Shown in pieces: positions 6,937 through 13,630 of a stretch of 13,738 nucleotides of DNA. The stretch comes from DASQUP01 sp035641235 (GTDB lineage Bacteria > Actinomycetota > CADDZG01 > WHSQ01): NCBI GenBank assembly GCA_035641235.1, contig DASQUP010000122.1, positions 1-13,738 of the forward strand. Reading direction: 5' to 3'. The notes below the pieces were generated by a model. That model saw only the letters and a list, made by a program, of their open reading frames with translations. It made no database searches and was not told the origin of the DNA. Every line of letters begins with the position of its first letter. Within the stretch, counting starts at the first letter, position 1. The position numbers were made by a program, and so were the translations under genes.

Positions 6937-6983
6937 TTCTGTCTGCTCAGATCCGCGGAATTCGCGGTTTTCAGCAGACAGAA
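6937..6983. repeat. nested palindrome between nadE and glnR
   Basis: TTCTGTCTGCT (6937-6947) pairs perfectly with AGCAGACAGAA (6973-6983). Inside it CCGCG (6953-6957) pairs with CGCGG (6963-6967) around GAATT. Nearly the whole 75-nt gap between the nadE stop and the glnR start is this structure. In the direction of transcription no U-tract follows (GGAAAGCC), so a classical intrinsic terminator is not supported. Attenuation, RNA processing or a protein-binding site are alternatives. Confidence 0.5.
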
Positions 6984-6987
6984 AGAG

Positions 6988-8661
6988 CTAGTGCGGCTCC
7001 CACCAGCGGTTTGTGATCGGCAGGCGGCGGTCGCGACCGAACGCCTTGGTCGTCACCTTCGGGCCCGGGGGTGCCTGGCGCCGCTTGTACTCGGCGCGAT
7101 CGACCATCCGCACCACGGCGGTCACCGTGGTCTCGGCGTGCCCATCGGCCACAATGTCGGACACGTCGGAATCGCCTTCGATGTAGGCCTCCAGGATCGG
7201 ATCGAGCACGTCGTACGGCGGCAGGGAGTCTTCGTCCTTCTGATCGGGCCGCAGTTCGGCGGACGGCGCCTTGGTCAGGACGTTTTCCGGGATCGCGGGG
7301 CCGAGCTCGTTGCGAAAGCGGGCCAGTTCGTAAACCTCGGTCTTGAATACGTCTTTCAGGACCGCGAACCCCCCGGCCATGTCGCCGTAAAGGGTCGCGT
7401 AGCCACACGCCATCTCGGACTTGTTCCCCGTCGCAAGAACGAGGTGTCCGTACCGGTTGGAGATCGCCATGATGATGTTGCCTCGAATCCGCGCCTGGAG
7501 GTTCTCCTCAGCGAGGCCCATCTCGGAGGGTCCGAATGCATCATCGAGCATCTCGAGGTAAGCGGCATATGCACGCTTGATGGGAATCTGGAGCAGCTCG
7601 ATCCCAAGGTTGTCCGCGAGCTCGACAGAGTCCGACACGGAATGGCCGGTCGAGAACTCCGACGGCATCGCCACCCCGAGGACCCTGTCCGGCCCGAGTG
7701 CATCGGCGGCGATCGCGGCCGTGAGGCTCGAGTCGATGCCACCAGAGAGCCCGATCACGACCTTGTCGAAACCGTTCTTATGGGTGTAGTCGCTGAGTCC
7801 GAGTGTCAACGCACGATAGATCTCCTCGGCGCGCCCCAAACGTTGCTCCGCGATGCGAGTTGGTTCTCCCGACGCCGGGCGCAGCTCGAGTGGAATGGTT
7901 CGTATCGACGGGTGTTTCGTTTCGCCCGCTTCGCCCAGCGGCACATCGACCGTAGCGAGCATCTCCTCGAACTGCGGGAGGCGCGCGACGACATCGCCCT
8001 GCGAATCGATGACGATCGACCCCCCGTCGAAGACGAGTTCGTCCTGCGCGCCGACCGCATTGACGTAGACGATCGATGTGCGGGCGCGCCGGGCTCGCTG
8101 CGCGAGCATCTCGGTTCGCTCGGCGAGCTTGTTCTTGTGGTACGGCGAAGCGTTGATGTTCACGACGATCTGCGCGCCGGCGTCGCCTTGCGTCGTGACC
8201 GGCCCGCGAGCGAACCATGCGTCTTCGCACACGCACACTCCGATCACCCCGTCCGGCGTATCCAGCAGGGTGTGGCCGCGGCCCTCCGCGAAGTACCGGC
8301 GTTCATCGAAGACCCCGTAGTTGGGCAGCAGGTGTTTGCGATAGACGCCGACCACTCGGCCGCCATGGCAAATGGCAGCCGCGTTGTAGAGATGGTCGCG
8401 CGCGCCGTCTACGAATCCGACAAAAGCGAGCAGATCGTCGGTCGCGGCGGCAACCTCCTCAACTGCCCGACGGTTTGCCCGAACGAAACTCCGCTTCAGC
8501 ACCAGGTCCTCCGGCGGATACCCGGGCACGGCGAGTTCGGGGACGGCCAGCACCTGGGCCCCGGAGTCCCGCGCCCGCTTGATCGCCTCGACGATCAGGG
8601 CGGTGTTCCCGGCGAGATCCCCGACCGTGGGATTCATCTGAGCGAGGGCGATCCGAACCAT
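6988..8661 (-). CDS. nadE: glutamine-dependent NAD+ synthetase
   Basis: A 557-aa two-domain enzyme that makes NAD+ from deamido-NAD+, ATP and ammonia drawn from glutamine. The N-terminal nitrilase-like glutaminase domain (1-~260) shows the triad Glu42 (PELAVPGYP), Lys109 (YRKHLLPNYG) and Cys145 (GVCVCEDAW). The C-terminal synthetase domain (~280-557) has the pyrophosphate loop SGGIDSS (306-312) and ATGNKSEM. Length fits the short bacterial glutamine-dependent form rather than the ~680-aa mycobacterial type. The ATG at 8661 lies 6 nt after a TAAGCT hexamer with no ribosome binding site, consistent with a leaderless start. It is divergent from glnA and 75 nt upstream of glnR, linking a glutamine consumer to nitrogen control. 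Confidence 0.95.
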   Translation of the reverse strand: MVRIALAQMNPTVGDLAGNTALIVEAIKRARDSGAQVLAVPELAVPGYPPEDLVLKRSFVRANRRAVEEVAAATDDLLAFVGFVDGARDHLYNAAAICHGGRVVGVYRKHLLPNYGVFDERRYFAEGRGHTLLDTPDGVIGVCVCEDAWFARGPVTTQGDAGAQIVVNINASPYHKNKLAERTEMLAQRARRARTSIVYVNAVGAQDELVFDGGSIVIDSQGDVVARLPQFEEMLATVDVPLGEAGETKHPSIRTIPLELRPASGEPTRIAEQRLGRAEEIYRALTLGLSDYTHKNGFDKVVIGLSGGIDSSLTAAIAADALGPDRVLGVAMPSEFSTGHSVSDSVELADNLGIELLQIPIKRAYAAYLEMLDDAFGPSEMGLAEENLQARIRGNIIMAISNRYGHLVLATGNKSEMACGYATLYGDMAGGFAVLKDVFKTEVYELARFRNELGPAIPENVLTKAPSAELRPDQKDEDSLPPYDVLDPILEAYIEGDSDVSDIVADGHAETTVTAVVRMVDRAEYKRRQAPPGPKVTTKAFGRDRRLPITNRWWEPH

Positions 8662-8667
8662 GTCTAA

Positions 8668-8673
8668 AGCTTA
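8668..8673 (-). promoter_or_regulatory. candidate -10 (TAAGCT) for nadE
   Basis: On the minus strand TAAGCT is followed by 6 nt and then the nadE ATG. The corresponding -35 window falls in the left arm of the palindrome at 8688-8738. Confidence 0.4.
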
Positions 8674-8687
8674 AGGTCGCCCCAGCC

Positions 8688-8738
8688 CGTTCTTTTCTTC
8701 TCTGTGCGCCTGGTAGACGCTCACAGGAGAAAAGAACG
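8688..8738. repeat. 51-bp imperfect palindrome in the nadE/glnA control region
   Basis: CGTTCTTTTCT (8688-8698) pairs perfectly with AGAAAAGAACG (8728-8738), and the inner CTGTG (8702-8706) pairs with CACAG (8722-8726) across a few unpaired bases. The arm word CGTTCTTTTCTTCT recurs after glnE at 13631-13644. If nadE and glnA are leaderless, the element is outside both transcripts and would act as DNA, not RNA. Confidence 0.6.
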
Positions 8739-8751
8739 CCCTTCCGGGCGT
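8736..8751. repeat. perfect 6-bp hairpin ACGCCC-TTCC-GGGCGT
   Basis: ACGCCC (8736-8741) and GGGCGT (8746-8751) are exact reverse complements around a TTCC loop. It lies between the larger palindrome and the GlnR-like half-sites, immediately upstream of glnA's putative promoter. No T-run follows. Confidence 0.4.
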
Positions 8752-8752
8752 G

Positions 8753-8768
8753 GAAACGTCACCGAAAC
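8753..8768 (+). promoter_or_regulatory. candidate GlnR box upstream of glnA
   Basis: GAAAC (8753-8757), 6 nt, then GAAAC (8764-8768): two copies of the GlnR b-half-site at the 11-bp period of known actinobacterial GlnR boxes (gTnAC-n6-GaAAC). The 6-nt spacer itself starts with GTCAC, an a-site sequence but in the wrong register. The site ends 10 bp before the TATTTT hexamer of the glnA promoter, so it covers the -35 region, as expected for an activator. The nearby glnR gene supports the reading. Confidence 0.45.
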
Positions 8769-8778
8769 ACACGGGTCG

Positions 8779-8784
8779 TATTTT
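8779..8784 (+). promoter_or_regulatory. candidate -10 (TATTTT) for glnA
   Basis: TATTTT is followed by 6 nt and the ATG at 8791, with no Shine-Dalgarno, which suggests a leaderless glnA mRNA. Confidence 0.45.
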
Positions 8785-8790
8785 CCCCGC

Positions 8791-10137
8791 ATGGAGAGAC
8801 AACAGGACTATGTGCTGCGCACCGTCGAGGAGCGCGGCATCCGCTTGGTGTGGTTGTGGTTCACCGACGTCCTCGGCTTCCTCAAATCCTTCGCCGTCAC
8901 CTCTGAAGAACTCGAGCAGGCCTTCGACGAAGGTATCGGGTTCGACGGTTCCGCCATCGAAGGGTTTGCCCGCATCCAGGAATCGGACATGCTCGCCCGT
9001 CCGGATGCCGGCACGTTCCAGATCATGCCCGGCCGTCGCGAGCAGGCCGACGGCGGCGTCGCCCGGATGTTCTGTGACATCTACACTCCCGACGGCCGCC
9101 CGTTCTGGGGTGATCCCCGCTACGTGCTCCGGCGCAATCTCGAGAAGGCGTCCGAGCGCGGGTTCACGTTCTACGTGCATCCCGAGATGGAGTTCTTCCT
9201 CTTCAAGAGCCAGGACGATCCCACGCCCATAGACGCAGGCGGTTATTTCGACCTAACTCCTCTCGACATCACACAGGAACTGCGCCGGGACACGATCAAC
9301 GTTCTCGAGCAGATGGGCATACCGGTCGAGTTCTCCCACCACGAGGTCGCTCCGTCGCAGCATGAGATCGATCTGCGCCATCAGGATGCCCTCACGATGG
9401 CCGACTCCGTCATGACGTACCGCCTTGTCGTGAAGGAGATGGCGGCCGAACGCGACATGTACGCGACGTTCATGCCGAAGCCGTCGACCGAACTTCCCGG
9501 CTCGGGGATGCATACGCACCTCTCGCTTTTCGAGGGTGACCAGAACGCGTTCCACGACTCGTCGGATGAGTACCATCTCTCCAAGGTCGCCAAGGCGTTC
9601 ATCGCCGGCGTCCTGATGCATGCTCGAGAGGTCACCGCCGTCACGAATCAGTGGGTGAACTCGTATAAACGCCTGACGAGTTCCAAGGGTTTTCCCGTGC
9701 AGGAGGCTCCGACCTATGTGTGCTGGGGGCGCCACAACCGCTCGGCAATGATCCGCGTTCCGATGTACAAGCCGCGCAAGGAGCAGTCGACGCGCATCGA
9801 ATTCCGTTCGCCCGACCCGGCGTGCAACCCCTATCTCGCGTTTTCGGTCATCCTCGCGGCCGGGCTCAAGGGAATAGATGAAGGCTACGAGTTGCCGCCG
9901 GAGGCGACCGACAACATCTACGAGATCAGCGAGCAGGAACGCCGGGCGCGCGGCATAACGAACCTGCCCGATGATCTCTATGAGGCGCTCAGGGAGATGG
10001 AGAATTCAGAGCTCGTCGCGGAGACTCTCGGCGAACAAGTTTTCGAATATCTGTTGCGCAACAAGCGCGCGGAATGGGACTCGTACAAGTCATACGTCTC
10101 GCCGTACGAGATCGAACGTTATCTGCCGGTTCTTTAA
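8791..10137 (+). CDS. glnA: type I glutamine synthetase, GlnA2-like
   Basis: Cytoplasmic dodecameric-type enzyme making glutamine from glutamate, ammonia and ATP (448 aa). Seen: DVLGFLKSF (26-34), the DGSAIEGFARIQESDM region (52-67) with Arg61, metal ligands E132 and E134 in HPEMEFFLF, EVAPSQHEIDLR (185-196), GSGMHTHLSLF (237-247), NRSAMIRVP (316-324) and RIEFRSPDPACNPYL. The N-terminus and overall sequence resemble actinobacterial GlnA2, and length is that of the GSI-alpha-like forms without the ~25-residue beta insertion. Tyr377 (DNIYEIS) aligns with the adenylylation tyrosine of E. coli, but Bacillus GS also has Tyr there, so this alone does not show modification. The frame is open to 8704, but ATG 8791 is the family start and lies 6 nt after TATTTT. 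The stop is 1 nt from that of the convergent NlpC/P60 gene. Confidence 0.95.
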   Translation: MERQQDYVLRTVEERGIRLVWLWFTDVLGFLKSFAVTSEELEQAFDEGIGFDGSAIEGFARIQESDMLARPDAGTFQIMPGRREQADGGVARMFCDIYTPDGRPFWGDPRYVLRRNLEKASERGFTFYVHPEMEFFLFKSQDDPTPIDAGGYFDLTPLDITQELRRDTINVLEQMGIPVEFSHHEVAPSQHEIDLRHQDALTMADSVMTYRLVVKEMAAERDMYATFMPKPSTELPGSGMHTHLSLFEGDQNAFHDSSDEYHLSKVAKAFIAGVLMHAREVTAVTNQWVNSYKRLTSSKGFPVQEAPTYVCWGRHNRSAMIRVPMYKPRKEQSTRIEFRSPDPACNPYLAFSVILAAGLKGIDEGYELPPEATDNIYEISEQERRARGITNLPDDLYEALREMENSELVAETLGEQVFEYLLRNKRAEWDSYKSYVSPYEIERYLPVL

Positions 10138-10138
10138 C

Positions 10139-10660
10139 TCAGTAGTTTGCGCGTGTGGCGGGCACCCGCGTGCCTCCGACCCAGCGCGGTCCCCAGTAGG
10201 AGTCCCAGAGCGAACGGACGCGCACACCACTGGACGACGTCGACGACACGAACTTCCCGTTGCCGATGTAAATGCCGGCGTGGCCGACTCGAGCGCTCGT
10301 CGTCTTGTGGAAGATGAGGTCACCGGGCTTGAGGCTCTTCCGCTTCCAGATGCGCTGGAAACCCTTTTTCTTCGCCAGCCGGAATTGCTCGATCGACGAA
10401 TGGGGAAGCGATGCTCCGTGATTCAGGAAAGTCCAGCGCGTGAACCCAGAGCAGTCGTAGCCGCTGGGAGAAGCGCCGCCGTAGCTATAGGGAGCGCCGG
10501 TCTGTCCGAGTGCCCGCTTGCGGATGTGACGGCGTTGGGCGAAGGCGCCGTCTTGCGTGTGGGCGGCCGCCGAACCGGCCGCCGCAACTAGAAATGCAAA
10601 TGCGGCCACTGCGGCCGCGAGGTACATCAACGGAGAGTGCTTGGTATGGCTACCAGTCAT
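10139..10660 (-). CDS. secreted NlpC/P60-family cell-wall hydrolase
   Basis: An exported peptidoglycan endopeptidase candidate of 173 aa. The signal peptide covers about 1-33 (hydrophobic LMYLAAAVAAFAFLVAAAG, likely cut after GSAAA). The single NlpC/P60 domain (~50-165) has catalytic Cys70 in GYDCSGFT and His127 in VGHAGIYIG. The third, usually His, position reads KFVSSTS with Ser, so the third catalytic residue is not evident; other NlpC/P60 proteins use alternative polar residues. The domain ends with a typical YWGPRWVGGTRV segment. There are no SH3, LysM or coiled-coil domains. Start: ATG 10660 follows AAGGGAGG with 5 nt spacing; an in-frame GTG at 10666 lies inside that ribosome site and is rejected. 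It sits between glnA and glnE on the opposite strand. Confidence 0.9.
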   Translation of the reverse strand: MTGSHTKHSPLMYLAAAVAAFAFLVAAAGSAAAHTQDGAFAQRRHIRKRALGQTGAPYSYGGASPSGYDCSGFTRWTFLNHGASLPHSSIEQFRLAKKKGFQRIWKRKSLKPGDLIFHKTTSARVGHAGIYIGNGKFVSSTSSSGVRVRSLWDSYWGPRWVGGTRVPATRANY

Positions 10661-10665
10661 TCCCA

Positions 10666-10673
10666 CCTCCCTT
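10666..10673 (-). promoter_or_regulatory. Shine-Dalgarno AAGGGAGG for the NlpC/P60 gene
   Basis: On the minus strand AAGGGAGG lies 5 nt before ATG 10660. Together with the sigma-factor site it is the only strong ribosome binding site here, in contrast to the apparently leaderless metabolic genes. Confidence 0.75.
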
Positions 10674-10956
10674 GTTTGAGGTCAGTGCAACGGCGGGCCA
10701 CTCTGCCCTCCCCGAACCGTTCGCACTGCCCTCGCTTGTGCGGTTCTCCGAACCGCCTATCGAGGTGCCAATTTCCAGAACGTGGCACATAAGCCGGGCA
10801 CGATAGCGAAGGGTCGTGGGCCGGGTCTAGCCTCTGTGACCAGCAGATTCAGGGGTCCGTTTTATGGCTTGCCCACAACAGAAAGTGGGTGCCGGTGACT
10901 AAAGTTGGGCCCTAAAGACAACGATAGGGCTCCTCAAAATGCACACGTCCCGGGAG
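10674..10956. other. divergent control region between NlpC/P60 gene and glnE, rich in small palindromes
   Basis: No gene is seen in this ~280-nt gap. It holds several short dyads. GCGGTTC-TCC-GAACCGC (10740-10756) is a 7-bp stem. CGAACCGTTCG (about 10713-10723) uses the same half-words in the opposite order. GTGCCA (10765-10770) pairs with TGGCAC (10783-10788), GCCCAC with GTGGGT around 10871-10890 (one wobble), and GCCCTA (10909-10914) with TAGGGC (10925-10930). They may belong to the long leader of the NlpC/P60 mRNA, the glnE promoter, or both. I could not match them to a known riboswitch. Confidence 0.45.
10740..10756. repeat. 7-bp stem, 3-nt loop palindrome GCGGTTC-TCC-GAACCGC
   Basis: The arms (10740-10746 and 10750-10756) are exact reverse complements. 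The neighbouring CGAACCGTTCG 17 nt to the left repeats the GAACC/GGTTC words, so this may be a pair of binding sites about 80-100 bp upstream of the NlpC/P60 start. Confidence 0.4.
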
Positions 10957-10962
10957 TAGGGT
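10957..10962 (+). promoter_or_regulatory. candidate -10 (TAGGGT) for glnE
   Basis: TAGGGT is followed by 8 nt and ATG 10971, with no ribosome binding site. This is the same arrangement as at glnA, nadE and chrA, but the hexamer is a poor match apart from TA and the final T. Confidence 0.3.
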
Positions 10963-10970
10963 TCGGCGCC

Positions 10971-13625
10971 ATGGAGACCGTGGCGGGCGCCGACGACAGG
11001 CGAGAGCGACTGCGCGCGGGAAGTCGCACGCTCGCAGAGTTTCTCGATCGCGACGAGCGCGCCGCCGCGCTCGCGGCCGGCGACGAACGCCTTCCCGACC
11101 CCCACCAATACGCCGAGGCGATGCTCGCCACCGTGCACCAAGAGGGGGTCGCCGGGCTCAGGCTTGAGAAACGAAGGCGCCTGTTGCAGATCGCTGCCCT
11201 GGATCTTGCCGGAGACATCGGAATCGAAGATGTCGGCGCCGCGCTGGCCGAACTCGCCTCGGCATCGCTGAACGCAGCTCTGGTCGCGGTCGGCGCGCCG
11301 GACGACCTCTGCGTCATTGGGATGGGCAAGCTCGGTGGCAGGGAGCTCAACTATGCGTCGGACATCGACGTGATGTTCGTGGCACGCGGAGATCCAAACG
11401 ACGCGACCAAGGCGGCCGGCGATCTCCTAAGGGCACTGGGTGAGTTCGCCCCCGAGGGCCAGGCGTATCGCATCGACGTCGATCTCCGGCCCGAAGGTCG
11501 CAGCGGCGCTCTGGTTCGTTCGCTCGACGGATACCTCGAGTACTACAGAAGGTGGGCAGACGATTGGGAGCACCAAGCTCTCATCAAGTCGCGGCCCGTC
11601 GCGGGGGACATGGAACTCGGCCGAGAATTCCAGGCCGGCGTCCAGTCCCTTGTCTATCCGGGTGAGGTGAGCCCCGAGCGAGTCGCAGCAGTGCGCGCCA
11701 TGAAGGAGCGCGTCGAGAGTCACGCCGCCCAGACGGCGCGCCGAAAGAAGTCGGACGCTCACGAAGACGTGAAGCTGGGACCCGGAGGCATTCGGGACAT
11801 CGAGTTCTCGGTCCAGCTTTTCCAGCTCGTCCACGGCGGATCGGATCCGAGCGTTCGGAGTGAGAACACGCTCGAAGCTTTGTCGGCGTTGGTCGAGGGT
11901 GGCTACGTCGCCGATCAAGACGGCGCCGGGCTCGAGGTCGCGTACAAATGGCTCCGTACGGTCGAGCACCGGCTTCAGCTCTGGCAGGAGCGGCAGGTTC
12001 ACCGGCTTCCCTCGTCATCCGACCACCGCGCCCGCATAGCGCGAACGCTCGGTTTCAAGGACGCTCCCGCGGCGAGCGCAGTCGAACGTTTCGACGAACG
12101 TCACAGAGCGGTGCTCGCCGACGTCCGGGGACGTTTCGAGAAGCTCTTCTATCGGCCCATGATCGAATCGCTGGCAGGCGTGGGAGCGCATCGCTTGTCG
12201 GACGAGGCGCTTATCGAGAGGCTGCGCGTCCTCGGCTTTCGAGACGTCCGGCGCGCCGCTCGAACGCTCTCGAGTCTTGTGGCCGGGACGTCGCGGCGCG
12301 CCAAGGCCTTGCGTGTGCTCACTCCGGCGATGCTTCGGTGGCTGGCATCGTCGCCGTTGCCAGATGAAGGACTGTTTTCATTCCTGCGTCTCAGCGAATC
12401 GCTGGGGGATCGCATCGATTCTCTATCTGCCCTGCGCGACAACCCTCCGGGGCTCGCCGTTCTCGCACAGGTCTTGGGGAGCGGGCGCCTGCTTGGTGAC
12501 GTTCTGATCCATGTCCCCGAGGAGATCACATTGATCGCCGAGGGGCCGGGCGGGACGAAGAACCGAACGACTTCCACGCACGATCGCGATCGTCTGATTC
12601 ACGAAGCGCGCTCGTCGCTCTCGTGGCGCAATCCGGACGAGCGCGTCGGGGGACTCCGTCGGTTCAAGCGCAGAGGAATGTTGGAGGTCGCCCTCGACGA
12701 CATCACCGGTGTTGCGGACACGCAAGCAGTCGGCGTTCGGCTCTCCTACCTGGCCGATGCCTGCCTGCAGGCGGCGGTGGAGGAGGTGGGGTTCCCGCTC
12801 GCCGTCATCGGAATGGGCAAACTCGGCGGGCGCGAGCTGAACTATGCGTCGGACGTCGACGTGATGTTCGTACACGCGGCGGATCCTCGTGCTGCCGAGC
12901 GGGCGGCGGAGGCGATGCTCAAGATCATTGGCGCAGTGACGCCGGAGGGGCAGGCCTTCGATATCGATGCCAGCATTCGTCCCGAGGGGAAGTCGGGGTT
13001 GCTCGCTCGCAGCTTCGAGTATTGCCTCGAGTACTACGAGAGATGGGCCCAAACATGGGAGCACCAGGCCCTCATCAAGGCGCGCGTTGCCGCAGGAGAC
13101 TCAGAAGTCGGCGCTCGTTTCGTGGCCGAGACGCGTCGCCACGCCTTCCCGGAGGTAGTTCGGCCGGAGGCGCTGCTCGAGATACGTCACCTCAAGGCGA
13201 GGATGGAGCGCGAGCGAATTCCGAGGGGGACCGATCCGCGCCGGAACTTCAAACTTGGCCCCGGCGGATTGTCGGACGTCGAGTTTGCCGTGCAGGTCCT
13301 GCAGATGCAGCACGGCGCGTCGGTGGACGCGCTGCGAACCGGCGGAACACTTGAGGCGTTGGAGGCGGCGCGCCGCGCCCGGCTCTTGGACGACGACGCG
13401 GAGCGCGTGCTGAGGGATTCGTATCTGTTTCTCACGAGGCTGCGCAATCGCCTCTATCTCATGGTCGGGCGGCCCGTCGATGCCCTGCCGCCACAGCCCG
13501 AGCGAATGGAGGCGCTCGGGATCGCGATGGGCTACTCGGATCAGCCGCGCCAGGAGGTGGAGGAGGAGTACATGCGCCTCACCCGCAGGACCCGACGGAT
13601 CGCCGAGCCGCTGATTTTCGGCTGA
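10971..13625 (+). CDS. glnE: bifunctional glutamine synthetase adenylyltransferase/adenylyl-removing enzyme
   Basis: Cytoplasmic enzyme that attaches and removes AMP on glutamine synthetase. It has 884 aa with two homologous halves. Each carries the nucleotidyltransferase signature: GMGKLGGRELNYASDID at 117-133 (Asp131, Asp133) and GMGKLGGRELNYASDVD at 614-630 (Asp628, Asp630). Each signature is followed by RPEG(R/K)SG, a YLEYY/CLEYYERW helix, WEHQALIK and LGPGG-(I/L)-(R/S)-D-(I/V)-EF. The duplication is obvious even in the DNA around 11320 and 12811. It is shorter than E. coli GlnE (~946 aa) and mycobacterial GlnE (~1,000 aa), mainly at the N-terminus: only ~115 residues precede the first motif. 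A TTG at 10905 would add 22 unconvincing residues and a stop lies just upstream. ATG 10971 is chosen. The closeness to a GlnA2-type gene parallels glnA2-glnE in Mycobacterium tuberculosis. Confidence 0.95.
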   Translation: METVAGADDRRERLRAGSRTLAEFLDRDERAAALAAGDERLPDPHQYAEAMLATVHQEGVAGLRLEKRRRLLQIAALDLAGDIGIEDVGAALAELASASLNAALVAVGAPDDLCVIGMGKLGGRELNYASDIDVMFVARGDPNDATKAAGDLLRALGEFAPEGQAYRIDVDLRPEGRSGALVRSLDGYLEYYRRWADDWEHQALIKSRPVAGDMELGREFQAGVQSLVYPGEVSPERVAAVRAMKERVESHAAQTARRKKSDAHEDVKLGPGGIRDIEFSVQLFQLVHGGSDPSVRSENTLEALSALVEGGYVADQDGAGLEVAYKWLRTVEHRLQLWQERQVHRLPSSSDHRARIARTLGFKDAPAASAVERFDERHRAVLADVRGRFEKLFYRPMIESLAGVGAHRLSDEALIERLRVLGFRDVRRAARTLSSLVAGTSRRAKALRVLTPAMLRWLASSPLPDEGLFSFLRLSESLGDRIDSLSALRDNPPGLAVLAQVLGSGRLLGDVLIHVPEEITLIAEGPGGTKNRTTSTHDRDRLIHEARSSLSWRNPDERVGGLRRFKRRGMLEVALDDITGVADTQAVGVRLSYLADACLQAAVEEVGFPLAVIGMGKLGGRELNYASDVDVMFVHAADPRAAERAAEAMLKIIGAVTPEGQAFDIDASIRPEGKSGLLARSFEYCLEYYERWAQTWEHQALIKARVAAGDSEVGARFVAETRRHAFPEVVRPEALLEIRHLKARMERERIPRGTDPRRNFKLGPGGLSDVEFAVQVLQMQHGASVDALRTGGTLEALEAARRARLLDDDAERVLRDSYLFLTRLRNRLYLMVGRPVDALPPQPERMEALGIAMGYSDQPRQEVEEEYMRLTRRTRRIAEPLIFG

Positions 13626-13630
13626 CCAAC

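Noticed and set aside
6919..8667. 582-codon open frame on the plus strand
   Set aside because: It is the antisense of nadE, which has clear catalytic motifs; the long frame results from GC-rich codon bias.
8704..8790. 29-residue N-terminal extension of glnA
   Set aside because: It would be encoded in the palindromic control region and the GlnR-like box; ATG 8791 matches the family start and the -10 spacing.
10661..10830. c-di-AMP (ydaO-type) riboswitch upstream of the NlpC/P60 gene
   Set aside because: The conserved GGGGTGAAT-like and GACAGCTAACCTC-like segments are not found on the minus strand; only generic hairpins are present.
11320..12870. direct DNA repeats inside glnE as a recombination or mobile element
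   Set aside because: They encode the duplicated nucleotidyltransferase motifs expected in every GlnE.
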